A stretch of 64,000 bases of DNA, taken from NCBI GenBank assembly GCA_002440745.1, contig DJVB01000004.1:6609-70608 (forward strand). Direction: 5' to 3'. Positions 1-7,728 of the stretch are shown piece by piece. Origin of the DNA: Bacteroidales bacterium UBA6267. Lineage in GTDB: Bacteria; Bacteroidota; Bacteroidia; Bacteroidales; UBA1556. Position numbers and translations under genes: made by a program. How positions within the stretch are numbered: the first letter of the stretch is position 1; the number at the start of each line of letters is the position of its first letter. Below the pieces are notes generated by a model. The model was not told the DNA's origin and did not search any database. It worked only from the letters and a program-made list of their open reading frames with translations.

Positions 1-777
1 AACGGAATGGTTTTGCATGGTGGTGTGTCGGCAGCAGTGGCTACATTTTTTGTTTTTTCCGATTATATTAAGCCTGCTGCGCGAATGGCTGCGCTTATGG
101 AATTGCCCGTAAAATATATCTATACCCACGATTCGTTTCGTGTGGGAGAAGACGGGCCAACTCATCAACCTGTTGAGCATGAGGCTCAATTGCGCTTGAT
201 GGAAGAATTGCGCAATCATAGCGGAAGACGCTCCATGTTGGTGCTTCGTCCTGCCGATTCAGCAGAGACTACGGTTGCCTGGAGAATGGCTTTAGAAAAT
301 ACTAAAACACCTACGGTCTTAATATTATCTCGTCAAAATATTAAAGATTTGCCGGCTCGCGAAAACTCTTCACGTTATGCTGATGCCCTTGATGCTCAAA
401 TGGGGGCTTATATTGTGGTGGAGTCAGTTCAAGATCCTGATATTATCCTATTTGGCAATGGAAGTGAGGTTTCTACTTTGAGTGATGTAGCACAATTATT
501 GGCCGACGAAGGAATTCTTGCACGTGTGGTTTCGGTGATGAGCAAGGGCGTTTTCTATGATCAGGATGATGATTATAAACTTATGGTTTTCCCGACTCAT
601 ATACCTGCTTATGGACTCACTGCCGGACTTCCCTCATCATTGGAAGGTTTGGCAAAAGGCCGATGCAGGATTCAAGGTTTAAATCATTTTGGATATAGTG
701 CACCTGCATCTGTTTTAGATACCAAATTCGGATTCCAACCCGAGCAAATTGCTAAGAATATTAAAAATTGGCTATAG
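1..777 (+). CDS. tkt: Transketolase, C-terminal part (5' end outside the window)
   Basis: This is the C-terminal 258 residues of a transketolase, the thiamine-diphosphate enzyme moving two-carbon units between sugar phosphates in the non-oxidative pentose phosphate pathway. The reading frame is open from base 1, so the gene begins outside the window. Visible hallmarks are the NGMVLHGG loop at the very start, the FSDY segment, and THDSFRVGEDGPTHQPVEH, the family signature of the pyrimidine-binding domain. The transketolase C-terminal domain follows from about residue 145 (IILFGNGSEVS). The reading frame ends normally at a TAG. Full-length bacterial transketolases have about 670 residues, so roughly 410 residues are missing on the left. 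The identification is secure; the isozyme cannot be told. Confidence 0.95.
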   Translation, partial: NGMVLHGGVSAAVATFFVFSDYIKPAARMAALMELPVKYIYTHDSFRVGEDGPTHQPVEHEAQLRLMEELRNHSGRRSMLVLRPADSAETTVAWRMALENTKTPTVLILSRQNIKDLPARENSSRYADALDAQMGAYIVVESVQDPDIILFGNGSEVSTLSDVAQLLADEGILARVVSVMSKGVFYDQDDDYKLMVFPTHIPAYGLTAGLPSSLEGLAKGRCRIQGLNHFGYSAPASVLDTKFGFQPEQIAKNIKNWL

Positions 778-910
778 TTGGCAGCCTTAAACGGTTGTAA
801 ATTATTGCATCGAAGTATTTATCCTATCTCTGATGCTCGTATCCACCGATGCTTCAGAGAAAATGAAGTGCGAAGCAGAACATAACATATTAATGCATTT
901 CACTACCCCT

Positions 911-999
911 TACGACGAAGCCAAATTACCATCAATTACGGCGAAGCCACTTTACCATCCTTTCCGCAAAGCGCTATACTCCCCTTTACGGCGGAGCAC
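911..999. repeat. Degenerate short direct repeats between tkt and the first T9SS gene
   Basis: Two imperfect units (911-933 and 937-959, period 26 nt) share tacg[a/g]cgaagcca followed by ttaccatc. A weaker third unit containing ttacggcggagcac lies at 986-999. The short open frame covering this stretch has no recognisable protein features and is better read as repeat-derived noncoding DNA. Confidence 0.35.
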
Positions 1000-1034
1000 A
1001 TTCTCACATTCCCTCTTCCGACCACTGTAAGGGA

Positions 1035-1250
1035 TCACTCCTTCACAAATTTCCCCACAAACCTCTGTCCTTTGGCGGTGAGGCCTTCGATGAGATAGAC
1101 TCCTGAGCTAAGTTGCTCAACCGAAAGCTCTTGCCCTGCCTTGACTTGGCCAAAGCTTTGAACCAATCTTCCGGTGCTGCTAAAGATTTGTAGCGAAACC
1201 GACTCGGCATTAGGCTGTTGCCAATCAATGGTGATGTGGGTGGTGGCTGG
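1035..1250 (-). repeat. T9SS C-terminal-domain DNA cassette, copy A
   Basis: About 216 bp covering the last ~70 codons and the stop codon of the gene at 1035-2495. It aligns without gaps to 2821-3036 with only scattered substitutions; the stretch running from the ctaagttgctc block to the gaaaccgactc block is identical in both. Outside this segment the two genes diverge strongly. Confidence 0.85.
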
Positions 1251-2495
1251 ATTTGGATAGACTTTAATATTCGGAATCGAAAATGGCAATTCTTTCATAA
1301 ACGTGCATTCTCCAAGAGAATCGACTTTGAGGATGAAGTATTTTCCTTCAAAACTTAATTCAACATCCTCATAAAAACCAACAAGGATTAATCCATCATC
1401 CGATGTTGGTGCAATGGAATAAATAAAATACATCAAGCTATCTTTTCCGTAGTATTTAATCCATTGCGGGTTTAAATTAAGATCAAATTTTCCTATTCCA
1501 ATAAAATTTCTGTACGGATTAAGCATCGTATTATACCATTCACCGGTTTTTAACCATGCAAAAAACAGCTTAGTTGAGTCCTTATTATATATTATCGTAC
1601 TTCCTGCACCGGGATGCATTACGGTATCCGGTATATCAATCAAATAATAATTATATGGATTCCCAATCGAATCCATGGTTTTGATAAATAGTATTTCATA
1701 ATCTGGGTTGTATCCTGAATAATACGCTCCATTTTTATTCCCGATTATGGCTATTGTAGTATCATTTAGCATATAATGATAATTAAAACTGGTCGCTCCC
1801 GTATCGATTCTTAACCTTTTTATTAAATTCCCTTCATAATCGAAAAAATCCATATTGTAAGAATTTGATAAAGTTAAAATATATTGGTTGTTTATCGATA
1901 AATCGGATAAACTATTATGAAAAGCTAAGTTTTGAGTTTTATGAAAAGAAATTGAATCCAAGTCCTTGGAGATTTTAAAAAGATAATCATGAGGTTTAAT
2001 TCTACCGGGAAAAGAAAAATGATTATAGATCCAACCCAAAATGACATAATTGCCCTGATGATCAATTATAACTTTTTTTCCCCCATTTTCAGCAGTATCC
2101 GCAATAGTAAAATACTTTTTGCCCACGATATCAAAATTATGATTGAGATCCATAATCAATAGTTTTGTTGTTAAAACCTCGGAATAGCTAACAAATAAGC
2201 GAATGGTTGCTGCATCAGGAAAATCAATATGAAAAATACAATTTAAATTAGTATCATTACTACTAAAGGAGTCCACAACATTTCCCCAACTATCCATTTT
2301 ATAAAGTAATGAATGTGATTTTAAAGAGTTGTTAAAATTAGCCCCTGCCCCACCTAAGTAGCAGTATCCATTATATTCGGTAACATAATATAAACTTGAA
2401 ATATCGTAATAATTTGAATGGTCGAATAGAGTGCCTTGGCTTTTCACATTGTATATCACCATTAGTAAAAATACAAAAAATACAGTTTTCTTCAT
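1035..2495 (-). CDS. Secreted protein with T9SS type A sorting domain
   Basis: A 486-residue secreted protein of unknown function. It begins with a Sec signal peptide (MKKTVFFVFLLMVIYNVKSQ, cleavage probably after about residue 19). The middle, about residues 25-405, is a beta-rich region with phrases such as 'LYKMDSWGNVVDSF', 'LILVGFYEDVEL' and 'YFILKVDSLG', resembling the repeated blades of delta-60/beta-propeller-like proteins. The last ~75 residues are a T9SS type A sorting domain (VYPNPATTHITIDW through GKFVKE), which directs export across the outer membrane and usually surface attachment. The C-terminal DNA is almost identical to that of the next gene (2821-4284), while the rest of the two proteins is only loosely similar. 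A promoter-bearing repeat lies about 65 nt upstream of the ATG. The function is not recognised. Confidence 0.85.
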   Translation of the reverse strand: MKKTVFFVFLLMVIYNVKSQGTLFDHSNYYDISSLYYVTEYNGYCYLGGAGANFNNSLKSHSLLYKMDSWGNVVDSFSSNDTNLNCIFHIDFPDAATIRLFVSYSEVLTTKLLIMDLNHNFDIVGKKYFTIADTAENGGKKVIIDHQGNYVILGWIYNHFSFPGRIKPHDYLFKISKDLDSISFHKTQNLAFHNSLSDLSINNQYILTLSNSYNMDFFDYEGNLIKRLRIDTGATSFNYHYMLNDTTIAIIGNKNGAYYSGYNPDYEILFIKTMDSIGNPYNYYLIDIPDTVMHPGAGSTIIYNKDSTKLFFAWLKTGEWYNTMLNPYRNFIGIGKFDLNLNPQWIKYYGKDSLMYFIYSIAPTSDDGLILVGFYEDVELSFEGKYFILKVDSLGECTFMKELPFSIPNIKVYPNPATTHITIDWQQPNAESVSLQIFSSTGRLVQSFGQVKAGQELSVEQLSSGVYLIEGLTAKGQRFVGKFVKE

Positions 2496-2559
2496 AGCTT
2501 AATTATTTTAGTAATTAATAATATAACTCTCTGACTTATAAACCATCCATAAAATCCTT

Positions 2560-2672
2560 CGGGAATCAGTCAAACTCGAATCTATGTAAATGTTGTGATT
2601 CATGGGCAATTAATGTAGCGATTTAAGAAAGCCAAAGATAGTAATTTTTGAAAATGCAAGGAAAAAAAATTA
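2560..2672 (-). repeat. ~112-bp interspersed repeat with embedded promoter, copy 1
   Basis: This segment matches 5908-6019 with about seven mismatches over 112 bases; both copies have the same orientation. It is upstream of the T9SS gene ending at 1035. On the minus strand it carries a TATCTTTG box (complement of 2633-2640). No open frame or transposase remnant is present. Confidence 0.85.
2633..2659 (-). promoter_or_regulatory. Candidate Bacteroidota promoter inside repeat copy 1
   Basis: On the minus strand, TATCTTTG (2640-2633) fits the TAnnTTTG -7 consensus. A TTG (2659-2657) lies 16 nt upstream, slightly closer than the usual 19-21. Initiation near 2626 would give a leader of about 130 nt before the ATG at 2495. 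Confidence 0.5.
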
Positions 2673-2681
2673 AAAAATAAA

Positions 2682-2796
2682 CTCTGACCTCTGACTTCTT
2701 TAATTGTTAGTTGTCGGTTGTCATTACAATACTTTCTACTGCGCCATGCTCCTTGCGCCTTGCCTTCTGACTTCTGACCTCTGACCTCTGACTTCT
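2682..2796. repeat. Low-complexity 'tctgacctctgac' word repeats
   Basis: Two blocks, 2682-2700 and 2765-2796, are built from the words tctgacc and tctgactt. Between them lie gttagttgtcggttgtc and gcgccatgctccttgcgcc, themselves internally repetitive. The composition differs from the AT-rich surroundings. It reads as an expanded noncoding repeat. Confidence 0.6.
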
Positions 2797-2820
2797 TAAT
2801 TCCCACATTTTCAAATTAAC

Positions 2821-3036
2821 TCACTCCTTCACAAATTTCCCCACAAATCTCTGTCCTTTGGCGGTGAGGCCTTCGAGGAGGTAAATGCCCGGGCTAAGTT
2901 GCTCAACCGAAAGCTCTTGCCCTGCCTTGACTTGGCCAAAGCTTTGAACCAATCTTCCGGTGCTGCTAAAGATTTGTAGCGAAACCGACTCTTCATTAGA
3001 CTGCTGCCAATCAATAGTGATGTGAGTGGTGGCAGG
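2821..3036 (-). repeat. T9SS C-terminal-domain DNA cassette, copy B
   Basis: This is the partner of 1035-1250: the same 216-bp segment at the 3' end of the second T9SS gene, with gap-free alignment and high identity. The differences cluster near both ends of the segment. Confidence 0.85.
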
Positions 3037-4284
3037 GTTGGGGAAAAGTTTTAGCTTCGTGATTTCTTTAAAAACATCTTTTGACCAAACAACGCTTCCA
3101 TTCTCATCAACTTTGATTAAAACCACACTTAAGTTATTTAAATTATCTGTTAGGTCATCCCGACTTGCCATTATTAATATTCCATTGTCGGATGTAGCAA
3201 TTACATTCATTGCAGTATAATAGGCATCTCCGCCAATTAATTTCTGCCATATAATATTTAAGTTGGTATCCATCTTAATTAATAATAGATTGGAAGGTGT
3301 AGTTGCTCCAAATAGCGGAAGGGACATAGGAGAATAAATACTACCTGTATAATACAAGTTGTTATTTAATATACTCATTGCATCATATAAGGCAGGGTAA
3401 TTTGTTGAATCACCATTTCCAAATTCCAATGAATCAATCAACTCACTATTTATTTTCGTTTTTATTACTGCAAAAACCTTTTGGGGAGGAATTGTATTTG
3501 TGTATTTAAAACCAGATGTAAAATAGGAATTATCATCAATAACAATAGAGGAATAATATTGACGTGCAGCAACTGAAATTTGAAAGGTTTGTAATAAAAC
3601 TAAATTAGTGTCATATTTATATAATTCACCAGATGGAGCAACAGAAAAAGAATACCCATGCGAATAATAGTAATCATCAATAATCATAAGATTTGAAAAT
3701 AACCGATCCTCAGAAAAAGGCAAACTGTTAACATTCCAATAATCAAATAATTTATTAGTCTTAAAAATAAAAGAACTAAACTTAGATCCGTTATAGGAAT
3801 ACCCGTTAATGATGATATTCTCATGCTTATCAAATTTGCAAGTAGCGTATCTAATAAGATAGTTACCAACCACTTCGAAGAAAAAAGTATCCAAAGGGTT
3901 TAAACTGTAATCTGTTTTCAAAATAAAAAGAGAGCTATCAGAAGGAGCTAAATATGAAGATTGAAATATTTTTCCAAACCCTAAAAAGTAATAATTTAAG
4001 GAATCAATTAATACATCTTGTATCATCCAATCATTGGTTTTTCCTGTAAAGTAAAAAGCAGAATCAATTATAGTTCCAGCGCTATTTATTTTGATTACGA
4101 ATGGTCGGCATCGATTTTCAGAAATGACATCTCTATATCCACCAACTATATAATTTCCTTCCAAATCTTCTTTAACTCGAGATGTTCTAAAGTTTTCGGC
4201 TGAAGGATATATCTTTGAAAAAAGAGTTTGACTGTTTACAGAAATTGTAAAAGTTATAATAATTGTAATAATTAAATATTTCAT
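2821..4284 (-). CDS. Secreted protein with T9SS type A sorting domain
   Basis: A 487-residue secreted protein of unknown function, almost the same length as its neighbour at 1035-2495. A signal peptide (about residues 1-18, ending near SVNSQ) is followed by a beta-rich central region with recurring motifs such as 'VGGYRDVISEN', 'FVIKINSAGTIIDS', 'LLIKMDTNLNIIWQ' and 'VVLIKVDENGSVVWS'. These resemble beta-propeller-like blades of the delta-60 repeat type. The last ~75 residues (LFPNPATTHITIDW to GKFVKE) form a T9SS type A sorting domain whose DNA is nearly identical to that of the neighbour. The two are probably old paralogues with a homogenised 3' end. The start is an ATG giving a good signal peptide. 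Confidence 0.85.
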   Translation of the reverse strand: MKYLIITIIITFTISVNSQTLFSKIYPSAENFRTSRVKEDLEGNYIVGGYRDVISENRCRPFVIKINSAGTIIDSAFYFTGKTNDWMIQDVLIDSLNYYFLGFGKIFQSSYLAPSDSSLFILKTDYSLNPLDTFFFEVVGNYLIRYATCKFDKHENIIINGYSYNGSKFSSFIFKTNKLFDYWNVNSLPFSEDRLFSNLMIIDDYYYSHGYSFSVAPSGELYKYDTNLVLLQTFQISVAARQYYSSIVIDDNSYFTSGFKYTNTIPPQKVFAVIKTKINSELIDSLEFGNGDSTNYPALYDAMSILNNNLYYTGSIYSPMSLPLFGATTPSNLLLIKMDTNLNIIWQKLIGGDAYYTAMNVIATSDNGILIMASRDDLTDNLNNLSVVLIKVDENGSVVWSKDVFKEITKLKLFPNPATTHITIDWQQSNEESVSLQIFSSTGRLVQSFGQVKAGQELSVEQLSPGIYLLEGLTAKGQRFVGKFVKE

Positions 4285-4298
4285 GGTCAGGTATATTT

Positions 4299-4330
4299 TG
4301 CAGCTTCCGTTAATTAAAGCGGAAGCTGCA
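4299..4330. terminator. Perfect 11-bp inverted repeat downstream of the lipoprotein gene
   Basis: tgcagcttccg (4299-4309) pairs perfectly with cggaagctgca (4320-4330) around a 10-nt loop. It lies between the stop of the minus-strand lipoprotein gene (4341) and the start of the next minus-strand gene (4284). There is no U-tract on the minus strand and only TTTT on the plus strand, so it may be a processing or mRNA-stabilising hairpin rather than a classical terminator. Confidence 0.55.
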
Positions 4331-4340
4331 TTTTAAACAA

Positions 4341-5357
4341 TTATAACAAGGACAAATTAGGATAACTAAAAATATATGATTCTCCATAAATCGGATACAT
4401 TTTGTGCCATATAATATCAGGATTTAGTGAAGTTGTCATTTCAGACTCTAAATCAGTAAAGATTATTGTCTTGTTTGAAGGCAAATAGATTTGTTCAATT
4501 TGCAATATATTGTTCACATACCAATTTATATCAGAATTAGATAAACAAGGATTTCCCCATTGATCAGTATATTTAAAAAGTAAAAAATCCCAAAATTGTG
4601 TTGGATTTGTTTGACCATATTGAAGAGGAACATCTAATGGATAAATCCATCCAGCGTTTTGAGTTTGTGCACCTCCAACATTTAAATATACTAAACCTGG
4701 TGCAATGTACCTATAAGCTGATAATTTTTTTTCTATAATGTCTGTAGCATCCATACCTTGGTGATTTCCATCACAATCTCCCAAATCAATACCCCATTTC
4801 CAACCCAAATCTGAAAATTCTTGATTAGCCTTGCCCAGTACGGAGTGTTGCTCAATATTTAGCTGACCACTTTCATAGCTTTCATTTATAATATCACAAA
4901 CAATAAAAAATTTGTTATCTGCTGTGATATTTTCATATTGGCTCTCTAATTCATCGGCAAGAAAATCATAAGCTTCTTGAATTTGGACAATATTGAAGGT
5001 CTCGGTCGCTGCCTCCTCTATTTGAGTACTTGTCATATTCAAATCATACAAATCTGAGTGGGATTCATCACCTTCGTATTGCCAAATATAGGCATACTTA
5101 TAATTTAGTGCAGCCTCCAGATACCAAACAGTACTATCGACGGAATAATTCCAATCCTCGCTTCCCTCATATTCAGAATTTTCACGCACCAAATCCATCT
5201 TTTGAATAAAATCCATAATCAATGCTTCTGTAGGATCAACACTTAAATACATTCGAACTCCTTCTTGAGAGTTGATTTCCAGTTCTTCACTTTTTGAACA
5301 GGACATTATATAAATTAATGGTATTAAGACCATTAAACTAAATATTAACTTTTTCAT
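4341..5357 (-). CDS. Putative lipoprotein of unknown function
   Basis: A 338-residue predicted lipoprotein. The N-terminus has a lysine-rich start, a hydrophobic segment and a lipobox ending at Cys20 (YIMSC), so it should be lipid-anchored, probably in the outer membrane. The mature part is acidic and rich in Asp, Glu, Tyr and Trp. About residues 35-170 look helical (for example 'IEEAATETFNIVQIQEAYDF'). The C-terminal third is Asn/Pro/Tyr-rich with 'DLGDCDGNHQGMDATDIIEK'. The segment resembles short lipoproteins of unknown role in Bacteroidota; no catalytic motif is recognised. There is no T9SS domain. It lies upstream of the two T9SS genes on the same strand but is separated from them by an 11-bp hairpin. 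Confidence 0.7.
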   Translation of the reverse strand: MKKLIFSLMVLIPLIYIMSCSKSEELEINSQEGVRMYLSVDPTEALIMDFIQKMDLVRENSEYEGSEDWNYSVDSTVWYLEAALNYKYAYIWQYEGDESHSDLYDLNMTSTQIEEAATETFNIVQIQEAYDFLADELESQYENITADNKFFIVCDIINESYESGQLNIEQHSVLGKANQEFSDLGWKWGIDLGDCDGNHQGMDATDIIEKKLSAYRYIAPGLVYLNVGGAQTQNAGWIYPLDVPLQYGQTNPTQFWDFLLFKYTDQWGNPCLSNSDINWYVNNILQIEQIYLPSNKTIIFTDLESEMTTSLNPDIIWHKMYPIYGESYIFSYPNLSLL

Positions 5358-5772
5358 ATAACAACTATTTTTTGATTAAACATAGAATTAATTTTTGTCT
5401 TTAGGAAATCCTTGATTTTACACGCCCAAGTGACGACAGTAAAATAAATGGCGAACCACTTATCCCTTCCTACTCTGTCTTTTTAGATTCAAGATTTGAG
5501 TTGCACTCATCTGAAAGGGTTTTGCCTGTGCACTTCTGCAAAACTTCATCTCAGACTCCTGCCATCGGGCAAACCAATGCTCAAATCACACATCAGTCCG
5601 GCCTAAACCTCCTCAACTCTATGATAGCCACTTCGATCGGAACCCCATATCGAAGCAGCTCAGAACAATTCTGTTGATTCTGCATAACCAAAAAATGTCT
5701 CCCAAAAGGGATGCCTTTGGCAAAATACTAAAAGAACGCTTCCTTTTTCTTCCGGTTTTTCCAAGCTTTTTA

Positions 5773-5810
5773 TGGCAATCGAAAAGCGGATTTAAAACCG
5801 CAAAATGCCA
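5773..5810. repeat. Nested hairpin-forming inverted repeats
   Basis: tggca (5773-5777) pairs with tgcca (5806-5810), and inside it gcgg (5786-5789) pairs with ccgc (5798-5801). Flanking ttttt and aaaaaa could extend the outer stem. It sits downstream of the minus-strand promoter in repeat copy 2, so it could be part of a structured RNA. Confidence 0.45.
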
Positions 5811-5872
5811 AGAAAAAACCCTTTTTACAAACCAAAAGAAACCCTTAAACCAAAACGTAACTGCTTGATTAA

Positions 5873-5892
5873 TATATATATATATATATATA
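5873..5892. repeat. (TA)10 dinucleotide tract
   Basis: Ten uninterrupted TA units lie about 15 bp from repeat copy 2. Such tracts can change length by slippage and melt easily. It also produces the artefactual Ile-Tyr run in one overlapping open frame. Confidence 0.9.
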
Positions 5893-5907
5893 CTCCGTGA
5901 AATTTCT

Positions 5908-6019
5908 CGGGAATCAGTCAAACTCGAATCTATGTAAATGTTGTGATTCATCTGCAATTAATGTCGTGATTTAAGAGAGCCAAAGATAGTAATTTTTTAA
6001 AATGCAAGGAAAAAAATTA
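5908..6019 (-). repeat. ~112-bp interspersed repeat with embedded promoter, copy 2
   Basis: This is the second copy of the element at 2560-2672, in the same orientation. It keeps the minus-strand TATCTTTG box (complement of 5981-5988) and a TTG at 6005-6007 with the same 16-nt spacing. Unlike copy 1, no protein gene starts within 500 bp downstream on the minus strand; the nearest is the lipoprotein at 5357. Confidence 0.85.
5981..6007 (-). promoter_or_regulatory. Candidate Bacteroidota promoter inside repeat copy 2
   Basis: TATCTTTG (5988-5981 on the minus strand) with TTG 16 nt upstream (6007-6005). Transcription would run left through the TA tract and nested hairpin towards the lipoprotein gene, giving either a leader of about 600 nt or a separate RNA. 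Confidence 0.45.
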
Positions 6020-6119
6020 GAAATTAGATTTGTTTTTTTTTCAGACTTAATTATTTAGAATCCAAGTTCAAAGCTATACCTTTTCATTATAATCCATCTT
6101 TTGAAATCCATTCGGGACT

Positions 6120-6932
6120 TTATATAAATCTTTCTTGTATCATTTTTTGATTAAAATACTTCATGATTTCTCTTACTACACGATTTTTAGGGTCGTAATT
6201 GTTGTTTTCGATGGCTTTTACAGGTAATACACCAATGGAAGTGCCGGTTAGAAATACGGCTTCATAATCTGTGATTTCGTGATGGACTATTGCTTGATAT
6301 ATAATGGTTAGTCCCATGTTTTCTATAATTCTTATCACCTTTTTTCTGGTAACTCCTGCTAATATCATAAGGTCAGGTGCTGTGTAAATTTTTCCTTCTT
6401 TTATAAAAAAAACATTGGATTTGCTACCTTCGGTTATCTGCCCGTGCTTGTTTACTAAAAGTGTCTCAAAAGCTCCGGTTTTTATTAGGAGTTCCGCAGT
6501 CTTTATTTTTATCTCTTCTTGAAACTGTTTGATTTGTTGGTTTTTACGTTCGTCATACTGAAATATAACCTTTACTCCATCACGGTATAATTCTTCAGGA
6601 GGATAAAAAAAGGTGGTTAAATAGGCAACTGTGGTTCCGGCTTTTGGAAAAACATCAATGCGAACATTGCCTTCGGGAAAGTTGTTTTTAACAAATAACT
6701 CCCGCATTTCATCAGTCGAGGGCAGGTGAATAGTTTTCGGCTTAGCTCCGAGTCCGGCTAACGATATTTTCAAACGGCTTATATGGTCGTCAAAAAAAAA
6801 TAATTCTCCGTTATATCGCACTACCTCATAGACCGGACTTTCGCTCTTGTACAAATCAAAAGTCGTGTCCAAAGGCAAAAATTCTCCGTTTTTCCAATAG
6901 TATTTACTCGAATTATGTAAACTAATCATCAT
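6120..6932 (-). CDS. Class IV pyridoxal-phosphate aminotransferase
   Basis: A 270-residue fold-type IV PLP enzyme of the family that includes branched-chain aminotransferase, D-amino acid aminotransferase and aminodeoxychorismate lyase. Supporting features are 'YNGELFFFDDHISRL' near residue 40 (typical 'hf..H..RL' pattern), a lysine at about residue 135 (IKQF) in the position of the PLP-binding lysine, 'TEGSKSNVFF' matching the conserved TEGS.SN motif, and 'LTGTSIGVLPV' near the C-terminus. The open frame extends five codons further to a TTG, but the ATG at 6932 is the more likely start. It is divergent from the hpt operon. The substrate cannot be assigned. In this phylum, short class IV proteins without folate genes nearby may be branched-chain or aminodeoxychorismate enzymes. 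Confidence 0.85.
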   Translation of the reverse strand: MMISLHNSSKYYWKNGEFLPLDTTFDLYKSESPVYEVVRYNGELFFFDDHISRLKISLAGLGAKPKTIHLPSTDEMRELFVKNNFPEGNVRIDVFPKAGTTVAYLTTFFYPPEELYRDGVKVIFQYDERKNQQIKQFQEEIKIKTAELLIKTGAFETLLVNKHGQITEGSKSNVFFIKEGKIYTAPDLMILAGVTRKKVIRIIENMGLTIIYQAIVHHEITDYEAVFLTGTSIGVLPVKAIENNNYDPKNRVVREIMKYFNQKMIQERFI

Positions 6933-7132
6933 AAAATTTCTTGACAAAGTTCAAGCTGCAATTAAAATAAAATTTTGTCACCTAATATCTAAAAACATTT
7001 AAACCTAATGATATGACTGATTTTCTTCATAATGCATTGTTTTTGCGATTAGTTGCGAATTGTATAATTGAGTTATTTTTTACCTAATTACAGATTTTCT
7101 GAAAATATTCCCTTAACATTAATTGATTTTCA

Positions 7133-7140
7133 TATCTTTG
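7133..7140 (+). promoter_or_regulatory. -7 box of the hpt-adk-obg operon promoter
   Basis: TATCTTTG matches the Bacteroidota TAnnTTTG -7 consensus. Initiation about 7 nt downstream would give a leader of roughly 30 nt before the hpt ATG at 7180. No clear TTTG -33 element is visible at the expected spacing. Confidence 0.5.
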
Positions 7141-7179
7141 CTCACCTCAAAGTTCAAATCTTAGGGAATAATCAATTCA

Positions 7180-7722
7180 ATGAATCAAAACATCATAAAA
7201 GTTATCGATAAGGAGTTTTCTGTGTTTATCACCAACAAGGAGATTGAAGCTTCTATTGAGAAAATGGCGGAAAAGATCAATCAGGATTATAAAGGAAAGA
7301 AACCGATTTTTCTTGTAATTCTGAATGGTGCATTTATGTTTGCTGCCGATTTGTTTAAAAAACTGACGATTGATTGCGAGATTTCTTTCGTGAAACTTTC
7401 GTCATATCATGGCACCTCCACAACAGGGCGGGTGAAGTCGCTTATTGGACTTAATGAAAGCATCGCCGGCAGGCATATCATTGTTGTTGAGGATATTATC
7501 GACACCGGAATTACTATGGAGCACTTGCTTGAAGAATTGGACAGCAAGCATCCGTTAGATATTCGCATTGCCACTTTATTGTATAAACCTTTAGCATTTC
7601 AAAAAGATTATACCATCGACTATATAGGATTAGAAATTCCAAATGATTTCATTATTGGATATGGTCTTGATTATGATGGTTTTGCGCGTAATTTACCCGA
7701 TATTTATAAACTTGTTAAATAG
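7180..7722 (+). CDS. hpt: Hypoxanthine phosphoribosyltransferase
   Basis: A 180-residue purine salvage enzyme transferring phosphoribose from PRPP to hypoxanthine (and usually guanine) to make IMP or GMP in the cytoplasm. The PRPP-binding signature VVEDIIDTG lies at residues 102-110, preceded by the 'LVILNGAFMFAADL' segment (residues 45-58) and the flexible loop with SSYHGTSTTG (74-83). The C-terminal 'IDYIGLEIPNDFIIGYGLDY' is typical of the family. The length is normal. It is the first gene of a tight operon with adk (6-nt gap) and obg, an order conserved in Bacteroidota. Confidence 0.95.
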   Translation: MNQNIIKVIDKEFSVFITNKEIEASIEKMAEKINQDYKGKKPIFLVILNGAFMFAADLFKKLTIDCEISFVKLSSYHGTSTTGRVKSLIGLNESIAGRHIIVVEDIIDTGITMEHLLEELDSKHPLDIRIATLLYKPLAFQKDYTIDYIGLEIPNDFIIGYGLDYDGFARNLPDIYKLVK

Positions 7723-7728
7723 AATACC

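Larger units (their letters stand above)
2496..2820. other. 325-bp intergenic region made of repeats
   Basis: No gene is supported here. The region holds the first copy of a ~112-bp repeat with a minus-strand promoter (2560-2672) and low-complexity word repeats (2682-2796). The 68-residue minus-strand frame at 2600-2806 is a translation of those words (KSEVRGQ-type peptide) and is judged spurious. Confidence 0.7.
5358..6119. other. 762-bp region without a convincing gene
   Basis: The region has a 7-bp inverted repeat (5631-5637 with 5649-5655), a nested hairpin (5773-5810), a (TA)10 tract (5873-5892) and the second copy of the promoter-bearing repeat (5908-6019). The minus-strand frame 5619-5957 (112 codons) runs through the TA tract as alternating Ile/Tyr and overlaps the repeat. 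The plus-strand frame 5674-5868 has no signal or domain. Both are judged spurious. The base composition around 5400-5700 is richer in GC than the flanks, so a decayed gene or noncoding RNA remains possible. Confidence 0.6.

Noticed and set aside
833..1030. 65-codon plus-strand frame between tkt and the T9SS gene
   Set aside because: It has no signal or domain, overlaps degenerate 26-nt repeats and is unlike any family known to me.
2600..2806. 68-codon minus-strand frame
   Set aside because: It is a translation of the word repeats.
5674..5868. 64-codon plus-strand frame
   Set aside because: It is the opposite-strand reading of the same hairpin region, with no domain or ribosome site.
5619..5957. 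112-codon minus-strand frame in the gene-free region
   Set aside because: It runs through the (TA)10 tract as Ile/Tyr alternation and through the repeat; the rest shows no domain. Kept only as a possible decayed sequence.
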